Source: JADCGM01 sp943368345
GTDB taxonomy: Bacteria > Pseudomonadota > Alphaproteobacteria > Sphingomonadales > Sphingomonadaceae
DNA: 28,351 bases
Direction of reading: 5' to 3'
Assembly (NCBI GenBank): GCA_943368345.1
Contig: CALRKY020000036.1
Coordinates: 1 to 28,351, forward strand
This document shows, one piece after another, positions 16,093 through 23,484 of this stretch. Under the pieces are notes generated by a model, which did no database searches, had not been told where the DNA came from, and saw only the letters and a list, made by a program, of their open reading frames with translations. Positions within the stretch are counted from its first letter, which is position 1; each line of letters starts with the position of its first letter. A program made the position numbers and the translations under genes.

Positions 16093-16125
16093 CACTTGGT
16101 CACCCGACAAGCGGATGACCAAGTG
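16093..16125. terminator. strong hairpin between rplY and pth
   Basis: CACTTGGTCA (16093-16102) pairs perfectly with TGACCAAGTG (16116-16125). After a one-base mismatch, three further pairs (CCG with CGG) close a five-base loop. No T run follows on the minus strand, so a classic Rho-independent terminator is doubtful. It could be an attenuator, an mRNA processing site or a 3' stabiliser that separates rplY from pth levels. Confidence 0.55.
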
Positions 16126-16132
16126 TGTACGA

Positions 16133-16750
16133 TCAGGCGCTGGCAGCCGCAGCGGTCTCGGTATCGCCGGCTTCGCTCTTCAGCGCGGACGGAGCAACGA
16201 TGGTCGCAACGGTAAAGTCGCGGTCGCTGATCGTCGGGACGACACCGGCCGGCAGATGGAAGGCCGAAATATGCAGCGAGGCACCGACATCAAGTCCGGC
16301 CAGCGATGCGACCAGATCGTCTGGAATCGCGTTCGACGGACAAGTGACTTCAACCTCGTGACGCACGATGTTGAGTACGGCGCCCTTCTTGATGCCTGGG
16401 GATTTGGCTTCGTCGATGAATCGCACCGGAACGCTGACCGTGATCTTCGCATCCGCGCTGAGGCGCAGGAAGTCGACATGGACCGGGCGGTCGGTGACGA
16501 CATGGAATTGCACGTCACGCGGCAGGGTGGTGACAGTCTTGCCGCCAACCTCGATTTCGACGACGGTATTTAGGAAATGACCGTTCTGAAGCATCCGGAC
16601 GAGGATTTTTTCCTCGACGTGGATGTTCACCGGGTCTTGTTTGTTGCCGTAGATAACGGCGGGCACTCGCCCGTCGCGGCGCATTGCACGGGAGGCTCCC
16701 TTGCCAGCCCGTTCGCGCGCCTCGGCACTCAGCTTGAGCGCTTCACTCAT
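16133..16750 (-). CDS. rplY: 50S ribosomal protein L25 / general stress protein Ctc
   Basis: This is a 205-residue L25 of the long CTC form. The N-terminal L25 domain (about 5-95) binds 5S rRNA and shows LSAEARERAGKGASRAMRRDGRVPAVIYG. The C-terminal TL5/CTC domain (about 100-190) is followed by an Ala/Glu-rich tail. The start ATG 16750 has GGAG seven bases upstream. It is the first gene of rplY-pth-ychF-maoC, and a promoter-like pair lies just upstream. The long form is usual in alphaproteobacteria. No unusual residues were seen. Confidence 0.97.
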   Translation of the reverse strand: MSEALKLSAEARERAGKGASRAMRRDGRVPAVIYGNKQDPVNIHVEEKILVRMLQNGHFLNTVVEIEVGGKTVTTLPRDVQFHVVTDRPVHVDFLRLSADAKITVSVPVRFIDEAKSPGIKKGAVLNIVRHEVEVTCPSNAIPDDLVASLAGLDVGASLHISAFHLPAGVVPTISDRDFTVATIVAPSALKSEAGDTETAAAASA

Positions 16751-16811
16751 GTTCGTTCTCCGATTGATGAATCCGACAAGCCTCCAGGGATGACCCTGCC
16801 GGAAGGGGCGC

Positions 16812-16840
16812 GCATTAGCGGCTCAGGTGCAGAAACGCAA
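16812..16840 (-). promoter_or_regulatory. candidate sigma70-like promoter for rplY operon
   Basis: On the minus strand TTGCGT (complement of 16835-16840) and TAATGC (complement of 16812-16817) are separated by exactly 17 bases. The pair lies just after the stop of the upstream oxygenase gene. It would give a leader of roughly 55 bases, which contains a small hairpin (CAGGG at 16785-16789 with CCCTG at 16794-16798). Confidence 0.45.
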
Positions 16841-16845
16841 GCTGC

Positions 16846-17514
16846 TTAGCCGTCACCCCACATCCGCATCAGCCCGTTCTGCACGCGTTGGAGGCGGGTG
16901 AAATTGTCCCAGTGCATGTTGAGCCCTTCCAGCGCTGCCACTTCGTTCAGTTCGTGGAGCAGGTCGCGCTGTGCCGGATCACGGAGGCGGCTTTCAATGA
17001 AGGTAAGCCCAACCAGCCGGTCACCGCGCGTCACCGGCATGACTTCGTGAAGGGTGGTCGATGGATAGACCACCGCCGAACCCGCCGCACCCTTGACCGC
17101 AACAGTTCGGGTGCCGAGGTGGATGACCAATTCCCCGCCGTCATAGGTTTCGGGTGCAGAGATGAAAATCGTGCAGGACAGGTCGGAGCGGAGCGCAGGT
17201 TTGTCCGGTCCCATCGGCATGAAGCCGGCATCGGCATGCACGCCATATTTGCCGCCGAGGGCGTATTTGGTCAGTGTTGGCACCGCGAGCGTTTTGGGGA
17301 AAGCCCAATTGTCAAAGGCCGCACTGCGTCCAAAGGCGGTCATCATCATCTGGGCCGAGCGCTGGAACGCGTCCCGGTCATTCAGGCGGAGATTGGCCTT
17401 GGTCTGGTTGTGCGGATTGCTGATGCGGCCATCGACGAACGGCGCGGTGTCGCCGATCTGACGAAGTTCCGCGACCTCTGCCGCCGTCAGTAAATCCGGG
17501 ATTTCGAGAAACAT
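16846..17514 (-). CDS. PKHD-type 2-oxoglutarate/Fe(II) hydroxylase (PiuC/YbiX-like)
   Basis: This 222-residue protein is related to PiuC/YbiX, a prolyl-4-hydroxylase-type dioxygenase using 2-oxoglutarate and O2. The facial triad is complete: His93 and Asp95 in YGVHADAGF and His156 in TTLHEV. Arg166 in GDRLVGLTF is positioned to bind 2-oxoglutarate. The C-terminal helical region QRDLLHELNEVAALEG is also typical. PiuC genes usually sit beside TonB receptors for siderophores, but here the gene is the last cistron of the purL operon, starting one base after the TraB-family stop (TAGATG). The substrate is unknown. Confidence 0.93.
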   Translation of the reverse strand: MFLEIPDLLTAAEVAELRQIGDTAPFVDGRISNPHNQTKANLRLNDRDAFQRSAQMMMTAFGRSAAFDNWAFPKTLAVPTLTKYALGGKYGVHADAGFMPMGPDKPALRSDLSCTIFISAPETYDGGELVIHLGTRTVAVKGAAGSAVVYPSTTLHEVMPVTRGDRLVGLTFIESRLRDPAQRDLLHELNEVAALEGLNMHWDNFTRLQRVQNGLMRMWGDG

Positions 17515-18366
17515 CTAGTTTACCCGCTCCACCTTCAGCCCGCGCTTTGCCAGCATGGCCTGGACGCTGTCCGAACCGGAAAGATGCCCGGCCCCGACGG
17601 CCAGCATCGTCGTGCCTGGCACCGCCATCCGCGCCTTTACCCAATCAGCGAACCGGGCATTGCGGTCGACCAATAGTCTTTTGGTCAGACCGGGAGTGAC
17701 TTGCAGGCTGTTATTGATCAATCGACCGAGCTTGTCGGTCTCGCCGCGCCGCCATGCTGCCAGCATCTCATCAAGCTCCGCCCGCATGGTTGGAAGATCA
17801 TCAAGGGTAGAGGCCAGCAGGGCGCGTTGGTCCTCCTCCGGCAGCGTGTCGAACAACGCCAGCTGCTGATCCAGCGTTTCAAGGCCGACCAGCGCCTTGC
17901 CCTTGGCAGCGCTACGAAGGACGGCCTCCACACCAGAATCGGCGTCGAGCCCAAGGGTCACAACCTGAGCCTGCGTCAGGGTCAGCGCCAGCAGCCAGGT
18001 TTCCATGTTCGGGACCATCGAGTCGGGAAGCCCGAGCCGCTTGATCGAATTGGCCAGCGCGGTGCGGCGGGCGGGATCAACCCGCGCATCAACCGGCGGC
18101 AGGCCATCAGCGATGCCGCGCTTCAGCATGATCTGCATCGCCGCCCGTGGATCGGCCGGCAAAATCACCTCCAGCGCCAGCGTGTCGGCTTTCTCAAACG
18201 CCGTCTTGGTCGCGCCAGTCAGGACGGGCTCGCCCTTGGGGAGCATATGAACCGTGCCGAACAGGTAGATGGTCGTGTCTGCGTCGGCGACTTTCCACAA
18301 CGCCGGAGCGGCTGCAGCCGGCAGGGGAAGGGCAAGAAGCAGAAAGACGAGGAGATTGCGGACCAT
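17515..18366 (-). CDS. TraB/GumN family exported protein
   Basis: This 283-residue protein has a signal peptide (MVRNLLVFLLLALPLPAAAA) and is a member of the TraB/GumN superfamily, predicted to have a metalloprotease-like EreA/ChaN/TIKI fold. Conserved elements are FGTVHML with His40 (GxxH motif), Glu66 in LALEVILP, VDRNARFADWV (the RN motif) and GAGHLSGSDSV with His261. Some relatives (TIKI) are peptidases; the bacterial GumN role is not established. It starts ten bases after the deiodinase-like gene, and its stop abuts the start of the PKHD oxygenase gene with no gap, so coupled expression is likely. Confidence 0.9.
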   Translation of the reverse strand: MVRNLLVFLLLALPLPAAAAPALWKVADADTTIYLFGTVHMLPKGEPVLTGATKTAFEKADTLALEVILPADPRAAMQIMLKRGIADGLPPVDARVDPARRTALANSIKRLGLPDSMVPNMETWLLALTLTQAQVVTLGLDADSGVEAVLRSAAKGKALVGLETLDQQLALFDTLPEEDQRALLASTLDDLPTMRAELDEMLAAWRRGETDKLGRLINNSLQVTPGLTKRLLVDRNARFADWVKARMAVPGTTMLAVGAGHLSGSDSVQAMLAKRGLKVERVN

Positions 18367-18376
18367 CGCCGACAGT

Positions 18377-19051
18377 TTAGAACCAGCTCGAAATCTGGTC
18401 GAGCGGCTTCTTGATCAGGGCGTGGGTCGGGATCGTGGCATCTGGCGCCGCATGTCCAACGACCACGACCATCATCGGCTTTTCTGTCGACGGTCGCCCC
18501 AGAAGTTTGGTCAGAAATCCCATCGGATTCGGCGTGTGGGTCAATGTCGTCAATCCCGCATCATGCAGGGCGAGCAGCAACATGCCGGTCGCAATGCCGA
18601 CTGACTCGCTGACATAGTAATTCTGCTTGTTGTCGCCGGGATAAAGGCCGCCGCGCCTCTGTCCGAAGACGACAATCAGCCACGGAGCGACCTCAAGATA
18701 GGATTTGTCCGCATCGGTTCCGAGCGGTGCCAGCGCCTCCAGCCATTCGCTGCCGGCCTTGCCAGCGTAAAACGCGGCTTCTTCGACTTCCGCAGCCGAC
18801 CGAATGCGGGCTTTGATATCCGGCGATCCCACGACCGCGAAATGCCAAGGCTGATGATTGGCACCGCTCGGCGCGGTTCCTGCGGTCAGCAAAGCCGCCT
18901 CGATGACCTCCCTTGGGACCGGCGTGTCACTATAAGCCCGACAGGTTCGGCGGGTGCGTGCCTGCGCCAAAAACGCCTGTGCACGGGCAATCCGTTCAGC
19001 CTCTGAATAGGCGGGTAGGCCGACCCAGGGCACAGTCGCATGGGGTTGCAT
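18377..19051 (-). CDS. nitroreductase-superfamily flavoprotein resembling iodotyrosine deiodinase
   Basis: This 224-residue FMN enzyme is in the iodotyrosine deiodinase (IYD) branch of the nitroreductase superfamily. TRRTCRAYSD and GTAPSGANHQPWHF form the FMN site. The IYD lid signature is present: Glu91, Tyr95, Trp103 and Lys116 have exactly the spacing of the Glu-Tyr-Lys triad that binds the zwitterion of halotyrosines in vertebrate IYD. The C-terminal LLGRPSTEKPMMVVVVGH and KKPLDQI also match that branch. Bacterial homologues with deiodinase activity are known. It begins two bases after the purL stop and is followed ten bases later by the TraB-family gene. It could dehalogenate tyrosines or reduce another phenolic amino acid. 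The family call is strong; the substrate is inferred. Confidence 0.85.
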   Translation of the reverse strand: MQPHATVPWVGLPAYSEAERIARAQAFLAQARTRRTCRAYSDTPVPREVIEAALLTAGTAPSGANHQPWHFAVVGSPDIKARIRSAAEVEEAAFYAGKAGSEWLEALAPLGTDADKSYLEVAPWLIVVFGQRRGGLYPGDNKQNYYVSESVGIATGMLLLALHDAGLTTLTHTPNPMGFLTKLLGRPSTEKPMMVVVVGHAAPDATIPTHALIKKPLDQISSWF

Positions 19052-19053
19052 GA

Positions 19054-21180
19054 TCAGCGGGCCATCAAGTCGGGAAAAAACCCCTCATGTGCGGTTCGGA
19101 GGTCCGCCAAGGGGACACCCGCCAACGATTGTCCACCAGTGCAGCCGATCCAGCGTCCACCGGGCGGCGCAATTGGTGCGGTAACGACATAACAGCCCTG
19201 ATCTTCGCCAAATCCGACCGTAGCGGTCAAAGTCTTCGCATCCAATGTCGCGCCGATCCCGCCTGCCAGTGCCATCTCCGCCAATGCGACCAACAGGCCG
19301 CCATCCGAGACATCGTGGACGGCTGTGACCGCACCATTGGCGATCAACCGGCGGACTGTTTCACCGCTCCGACGCTCTGCATCGAGGTCAACGGGTGGCG
19401 GTGGTCCGTCTTCGCGACCCAGAATCTCGCGGAGCCACAAGGATTGACCGAGGTGGCCAACGGGCTCGCCGATTAGCCAGATATCCTCGCCCTCAGCCTT
19501 GAACGCGATTTTCGCGCTGGTTGCGTAGTCGGCCAGCAAGCCGACGCCACCAATCGCTGGTGTCGGCAGAATTCCCGTGCCGTTCGTCTCGTTGTACAAA
19601 CTGACATTCCCGCTCACGACCGGGAAGTCGAGGGCGCGGCAGGCCTCGGCCATCCCTTCGATGCAGCCGACAAATTGTCCCATTATCTCGGGGCGCTGCG
19701 GGTTGCCGAAGTTCATGCAGTCGGTGATCGCCAGCGGCAGCGCACCGACCGCACAAAGGTTGCGATAGACTTCGGCGACCGCCTGCTTGCCGCCCTCCAC
19801 CGGGTCAGCGAAGCAATAGCGCGGCGTGCAGTCGGTGGTGATCGCCAGGCCTTTGCGGGTGCCATGGACACGCACCACGGCGGCATCACCGCCGGGGCGT
19901 TGCAGCGTATCGGCACCAACCATGTGGTCATATTGCTCCCAGATCCAGCGCCGGGAGGCGATATCGGGGGAGGCCATCAGTTTCAGCAGGTCGGCGGCGA
20001 TGTCAGTGCTTTCCGGCACATCAGTTAGCGGCGCACGCTTTGGTGTCTCCACCCACGGGCGATTATACGCCGGTGCATTGTCGGCGAGTGGACCGAGCGG
20101 GATGTCGCAGACGGTTTCGCCGTTGAACTTCAGCACCATATGGCCGGTATCGGTCACCTTGCCGATAACCGCGAAATCCAGCTCCCACTTGCGGAAAATC
20201 GCCTCGGCGAAATCTTCCCGGCCCGGTTTCAGCACCATGAGCATCCGCTCCTGGCTTTCACTCAGCATCATCTCATAGGGCGTCATGCCGGTTTCGCGGC
20301 AGGGGACGGCGTTCATGTCGAGTTCGATGCCGACACCGCCTTTGGAGGCCATTTCAACCGATGAACTGGTCAGTCCGGCGGCCCCCATGTCCTGAATGGC
20401 GACAATGGCGTCGGAGGCCATCAGCTCCAGACACGCCTCGATCAGCAATTTTTCGGTGAATGGATCACCCACCTGCACGGTCGGGCGCTTTTCCTCTGAA
20501 TCCTCGGTGAATTCCGCCGATGCCATCGTAGCACCGTGGATTCCATCGCGTCCGGTTTTGGATCCGACATAGACGATCGAATTGCCGATGCCGGAGGCTG
20601 CCGAATAAAAAATCTTGTCGGTGTTGACCACGCCGACCGTCATCGCATTGACGAGAATATTGCCATTGTACGCGGCATGGAAATTGACCTCACCACCCAC
20701 AGTTGGAACACCGACGCAATTTCCATAACCGCCGATCCCGGCGACGACACCGGCAATCAGGTGGCGGGTTTTGGGATGTGTCGGCTCGCCAAAGCGCAGG
20801 GCGTTCAGGTTGGCGATAGGCCGCGCGCCCATGGTGAACACATCACGCAATATGCCGCCAACGCCTGTAGCAGCTCCCTGATAGGGTTCGATGTAGCTCG
20901 GGTGGTTGTGGCTCTCCATCTTGAAGATCGCAGCCTGGCCGTCCCCGATATCGATGACGCCGGCATTTTCGCCGGGGCCACAGATCACCCAGGGGGCCGT
21001 TGTCGGCAGCTTTTTCAGGTGGACCCGGCTGGATTTGTAGGAGCAATGTTCCGACCACATCACCGAGAATATGCCGAGTTCGGTGATATTGGGCTCGCGG
21101 CCAAGGCTCGACAGAATGACCTTATATTCATCCGGGGTCAGGCCATGTTCGGCGACAATTTGCGGGGTGATCTGGCTCAT
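19054..21180 (-). CDS. purL: phosphoribosylformylglycinamidine synthase subunit PurL (small form)
   Basis: This 708-residue ATP-dependent amidotransferase synthetase subunit of purine biosynthesis converts FGAR to FGAM together with PurS and PurQ. It is the small, single-domain-set PurL without the fused glutaminase. Key regions are SVMWSEHCSYKSSR (His45), KMESHNHPSYIEPYQGAATGVGG (nucleotide site, residues 88-110), the SEFTED-like SAEFTEDSEEKRPTVQVGDPF, GAAGLTSSS and, in the second half, CMNFGNPQRPE and VHDVSDGGLLVALAEM. It starts at ATG 21180, 40 bp after the DUF457-like gene, and heads a four-gene operon. purS and purQ are not in the window. Confidence 0.97.
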   Translation of the reverse strand: MSQITPQIVAEHGLTPDEYKVILSSLGREPNITELGIFSVMWSEHCSYKSSRVHLKKLPTTAPWVICGPGENAGVIDIGDGQAAIFKMESHNHPSYIEPYQGAATGVGGILRDVFTMGARPIANLNALRFGEPTHPKTRHLIAGVVAGIGGYGNCVGVPTVGGEVNFHAAYNGNILVNAMTVGVVNTDKIFYSAASGIGNSIVYVGSKTGRDGIHGATMASAEFTEDSEEKRPTVQVGDPFTEKLLIEACLELMASDAIVAIQDMGAAGLTSSSVEMASKGGVGIELDMNAVPCRETGMTPYEMMLSESQERMLMVLKPGREDFAEAIFRKWELDFAVIGKVTDTGHMVLKFNGETVCDIPLGPLADNAPAYNRPWVETPKRAPLTDVPESTDIAADLLKLMASPDIASRRWIWEQYDHMVGADTLQRPGGDAAVVRVHGTRKGLAITTDCTPRYCFADPVEGGKQAVAEVYRNLCAVGALPLAITDCMNFGNPQRPEIMGQFVGCIEGMAEACRALDFPVVSGNVSLYNETNGTGILPTPAIGGVGLLADYATSAKIAFKAEGEDIWLIGEPVGHLGQSLWLREILGREDGPPPPVDLDAERRSGETVRRLIANGAVTAVHDVSDGGLLVALAEMALAGGIGATLDAKTLTATVGFGEDQGCYVVTAPIAPPGGRWIGCTGGQSLAGVPLADLRTAHEGFFPDLMAR

Positions 21181-21208
21181 GCGCCGCCGTCTAGCGATGC
21201 CTGCGCCA

Positions 21209-21222
21209 AAAGCCTAGGCTTT
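21209..21222. repeat. 14-bp palindrome over the stop of the DUF457-like gene
   Basis: AAAGCCTAGGCTTT is a perfect 14-bp palindrome that overlaps the stop codon of the DUF457-like gene and lies 29 bp upstream of purL. With no loop bases it is a poor hairpin. It may be a protein site or a chance palindrome. Confidence 0.25.
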
Positions 21223-21886
21223 ACGGCGTCACTTGACCCTTGAACCGGCGGGTGGATGCGACCCACATCGCCAGGCCAATTGCGACGGCATAGGCGGCAA
21301 GCGCTTCGATTGCCACACCGGGGCCAGCCTTGGGCGCAACCGGTCCGAACCAGTTGACCGCCTGCATGATCAGCAGAATGGCCATCAGCCACCACAGGCT
21401 CCAGCGACCGGCTGGCCGTTTCGGTTCGGTGGCTCGGGCATAGAGCCAGGCTGCCGCCAGCGTGATGCCAATTTCCAGCGGCATCTCTATCATCGGGTGG
21501 TTCCAGAGGCCAAGGCCGACCTTGCTGCCATCGGGCATCGCCAGGTCGGGGCGGTGGGTCAGCAGGTCGAGCAGCCAGTGGGAGAAGACCACCGCCGCGC
21601 CGATGGCCGCAGCCGCGGTTCTTCGGGTCAGAAGCCAGATCACAGCTCCAAAACCCAGTGCCCAGAGCGCGGCCCCAATCAGTCCGTGGGTATAGGGCAT
21701 GAAATATAGGTCCATCGGGTTCATCACCGTTGCGCCGGGCAGGAACCGCATTTTTTCGATGCCAACGATCATCAGCGAAAAGAAGCCGAGATCGACGAGT
21801 TGGCTGGCGACGAACAAGGTTCCGAGCGACGGGGCCTTGCGGGACGCGCCAGCCGCCAACGCAACGCTGAAATGGCCAATGAACAT
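21221..21886 (-). CDS. DUF457/YdjM-like membrane protein (putative membrane-bound hydrolase)
   Basis: This 221-residue protein has about six hydrophobic segments. Conserved polar residues match the YdjM/DUF457 group, annotated as putative membrane-bound metal-dependent hydrolases: His5 in MFIGHFSVAL, Asp32 in SQLVDLGFF, His67 in PYTHGLIGA, His103 and Asp107 in SHWLLDLLT, and His111 and Asp114 in HRPDL, followed by KVGLGLWNHP. The start is ATG 21886, with GGGAGG six bases upstream; the frame is open further upstream but without family residues. It shares the strand with purL downstream and diverges from yhhQ. The activity has not been shown for this family, so the function stays open. Confidence 0.82.
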   Translation of the reverse strand: MFIGHFSVALAAGASRKAPSLGTLFVASQLVDLGFFSLMIVGIEKMRFLPGATVMNPMDLYFMPYTHGLIGAALWALGFGAVIWLLTRRTAAAAIGAAVVFSHWLLDLLTHRPDLAMPDGSKVGLGLWNHPMIEMPLEIGITLAAAWLYARATEPKRPAGRWSLWWLMAILLIMQAVNWFGPVAPKAGPGVAIEALAAYAVAIGLAMWVASTRRFKGQVTP

Positions 21887-21930
21887 TGCAGACCTCCCGC
21901 CCCAGGAATTTGCCGCAGACTGACACAGAC

Positions 21931-21966
21931 ACTTGCAGGAGGAAAGCCGAGCGGTAACAAGTCGGT
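21931..21966 (+). promoter_or_regulatory. possible structured leader of yhhQ
   Basis: CTTG (21932-21935) can pair with CAAG (21958-21961), and CCGA (21947-21950) with TCGG (21962-21965). The interleaved order would form an H-type pseudoknot in the yhhQ leader. The arms are only four bases long, and the conserved bases of known preQ1 riboswitches are not present, so this may be chance. Confidence 0.2.
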
Positions 21967-21986
21967 GGAAGAGGGACCCTTTGCCG

Positions 21987-22724
21987 ATGACGACACCCAT
22001 TGTCCGCGTTGATGCCGCCGAATTGCGGGGCCGTCCGCTGCGCTATTTCGATTTCGTGATGGCGGCCTTTGTTGTCGTGCTGGTGCTGTCCAATGTGATT
22101 GGCGCGGGCAAGCGAGCGGAAATCGAGCTGCCGCTGATCGGACTCTGGCCGTTTGGCGCGGGCATATTATTTTTCCCGGTGTCCTACGTGATCGGTGACG
22201 TGCTCACCGAAGTCTATGGCTATGCCCGGGCGCGGCGCTGCATCTGGGCCGGGTTTGCCGCAATGCTGTTCATGGCAGGCATGTCGTGGGTGGTCGTACA
22301 ACTGCCGCCGGCACAAGGCTGGACTGGTCAGGCTGCCTATGAATCGGTGTTCGGACAGGTGCCGCGCATTGTCCTTGCTTCGATGATTGCTTTTTGGGCC
22401 GGTGAATTTGTGAACAGTCTTGTACTCGCCCGCATGAAAATCTGGACCGAGGGGCGACATTTGTGGACGCGGACCATCGGGTCAACGGTGGCCGGGCAGG
22501 GGGTCGATAGCCTGATATTCTATCCGCTGGCCTTTTACGGGGCACCGGATTGGCCGCTGGAGGCGCTCGGCATGGTGATGCTCAGTCAGTTTGTCCTGAA
22601 GGTGGGTTGGGAGGCCTTGCTGACCCCGGTCACCTATTCCGTGATCGGCTTTCTCAAGCGGCGCGAAGGCATTGATGTCTATGACAACCGCACCGACTTC
22701 ACGCCGTTCACGACGCAGACATGA
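21987..22724 (+). CDS. yhhQ: queuosine precursor transporter (YhhQ/QPTR family)
   Basis: This 245-residue inner-membrane protein with about six membrane segments matches the QPTR/YhhQ family (formerly DUF165), which imports queuosine precursors such as preQ0/preQ1 or queuine for tRNA modification. Family residues are visible: Asp71 and Thr74 in GDVLTEVYGYARAR, IWAGF, Glu140 and Asn143 in WAGEFVNSLVLARMKIW, and Asp174-Ser175 in GQGVDSLIFYPLAFYG. ATG 21987 is used; GAGGGA lies upstream at a somewhat long distance. A longer in-frame start at 21933 adds only a charged stretch. It is coupled to the next gene by an ATGA overlap. No other queuosine gene is in the window. Confidence 0.92.
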   Translation: MTTPIVRVDAAELRGRPLRYFDFVMAAFVVVLVLSNVIGAGKRAEIELPLIGLWPFGAGILFFPVSYVIGDVLTEVYGYARARRCIWAGFAAMLFMAGMSWVVVQLPPAQGWTGQAAYESVFGQVPRIVLASMIAFWAGEFVNSLVLARMKIWTEGRHLWTRTIGSTVAGQGVDSLIFYPLAFYGAPDWPLEALGMVMLSQFVLKVGWEALLTPVTYSVIGFLKRREGIDVYDNRTDFTPFTTQT

Positions 22725-23044
22725 ACCTTCTGACCGAGTTTCACGCCGCAAAATTATATGTGGTTGAGGTAACGGGCCTGGCTCGCGACACGCTGCATCT
22801 GCATTTCGGACTGGCGTTGATGCTGATCGTCGCGCTGCTGTTCCGCCGCTCGCTCGCGTCGCCGTGGCCGTGGTTGTCGGTCGTGCTGTTTGCTGCTCTC
22901 GGTGAATATCTCGACCGGCGTGACAGCCTGGCGCTCGGCGCGCCTTGGTCGGTGGCGGAAAGCGTCAAGGATTTCCTCAACACATTATTCTGGCCGACGA
23001 CGTTGTTGGTATTGACGAAGCTTGGTGTGGTGTTGAGGCGCTAG
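22721..23044 (+). CDS. small conserved membrane protein
   Basis: This 107-residue protein has a hydrophobic segment FGLALMLIVALLF, a second at WPWLSVVLFAALGEYLD and a third at LFWPTTLLVLTKLGVVL. The residues TLHLHFGLAL, GEYLDRRDSLALG and DFLNTLFWPT resemble a small membrane protein I recall in other alphaproteobacteria, distantly like VanZ-type proteins, with no known function. The ATG overlaps the yhhQ stop as ATGA, so it is coupled to the transporter. The stop TAG shares the palindromic CTAG with the stop of the converging PIN toxin. Confidence 0.75.
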   Translation: MNLLTEFHAAKLYVVEVTGLARDTLHLHFGLALMLIVALLFRRSLASPWPWLSVVLFAALGEYLDRRDSLALGAPWSVAESVKDFLNTLFWPTTLLVLTKLGVVLRR

Positions 23045-23484
23045 TTCAAAAGCGCGGTGATTCGATCGACATTGGCGGCATTGAACGGGTTCCATATCGT
23101 CAAGCCTTCGAAACGAGTCCCGTCAGCCATATCCTCGCTAAGGAGAACAGTGCATCCGGCCGACAGCGATACCGACACGATCAGGGCATCAAAATACTGA
23201 AGGCGATGTGTTTCGGACAATAGCGACGCGCGGTGCAGGTCCTGAAAGCCAGTCGGCGGAAAACGGGCAAGCATTTGCCATTCCGACACGCGCGCCCTGA
23301 CGTGGTTTGATGGCGCTATTCCTTTCCTCCGGCAAACATTGAATAGTTCCGCCAACACCTGCAGCGGTATCACAGGGGCACACGCCAGCGCCTTTTCGAG
23401 GAGTGCCTGGGCGACAGCGTTTCGCGGGTCGCCTGAGCCCAAAGCATAGATCAGAATATTCGAGTCAATCGCGAAGGCCGTCAA
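23041..23484 (-). CDS. PIN-domain toxin of a type II toxin-antitoxin module
   Basis: This is a 147-residue PIN-domain ribonuclease. The acidic metal-binding residues are in place: Asp7 in AIDSNILIYAL, Glu46 in VLAELFNV, Asp99 in LQYFDALIVSVS and the LLSEDMADG acidic loop (Glu117, Asp118). VapC-type toxins with this fold cleave tRNA or rRNA. The only usable start is TTG 23484, which overlaps the antitoxin stop as TTGA; it places the first Asp strand at the N-terminus as required. Translation is presumably coupled and weak, which suits a toxin. The target is not predictable. It converges on the small membrane protein gene with shared CTAG stop bases. Confidence 0.88.
   Translation of the reverse strand: MTAFAIDSNILIYALGSGDPRNAVAQALLEKALACAPVIPLQVLAELFNVCRRKGIAPSNHVRARVSEWQMLARFPPTGFQDLHRASLLSETHRLQYFDALIVSVSLSAGCTVLLSEDMADGTRFEGLTIWNPFNAANVDRITALLN

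Noticed and set aside
21177..21932. 251-codon minus-strand frame overlapping the DUF457-like gene
   Set aside because: The other frame has conserved His and Asp motifs and a strong ribosome site; this one has neither.
21936..21946. GGAGGAAAG resembling an RNase P RNA conserved segment
   Set aside because: There is no surrounding P4 or other RNase P structure, and the space between genes is only 100 bp.
21887..21986. Known preQ1 riboswitch classes upstream of yhhQ
   Set aside because: The conserved loop bases of the preQ1 classes I know are not present; only a weak possible pseudoknot remains.
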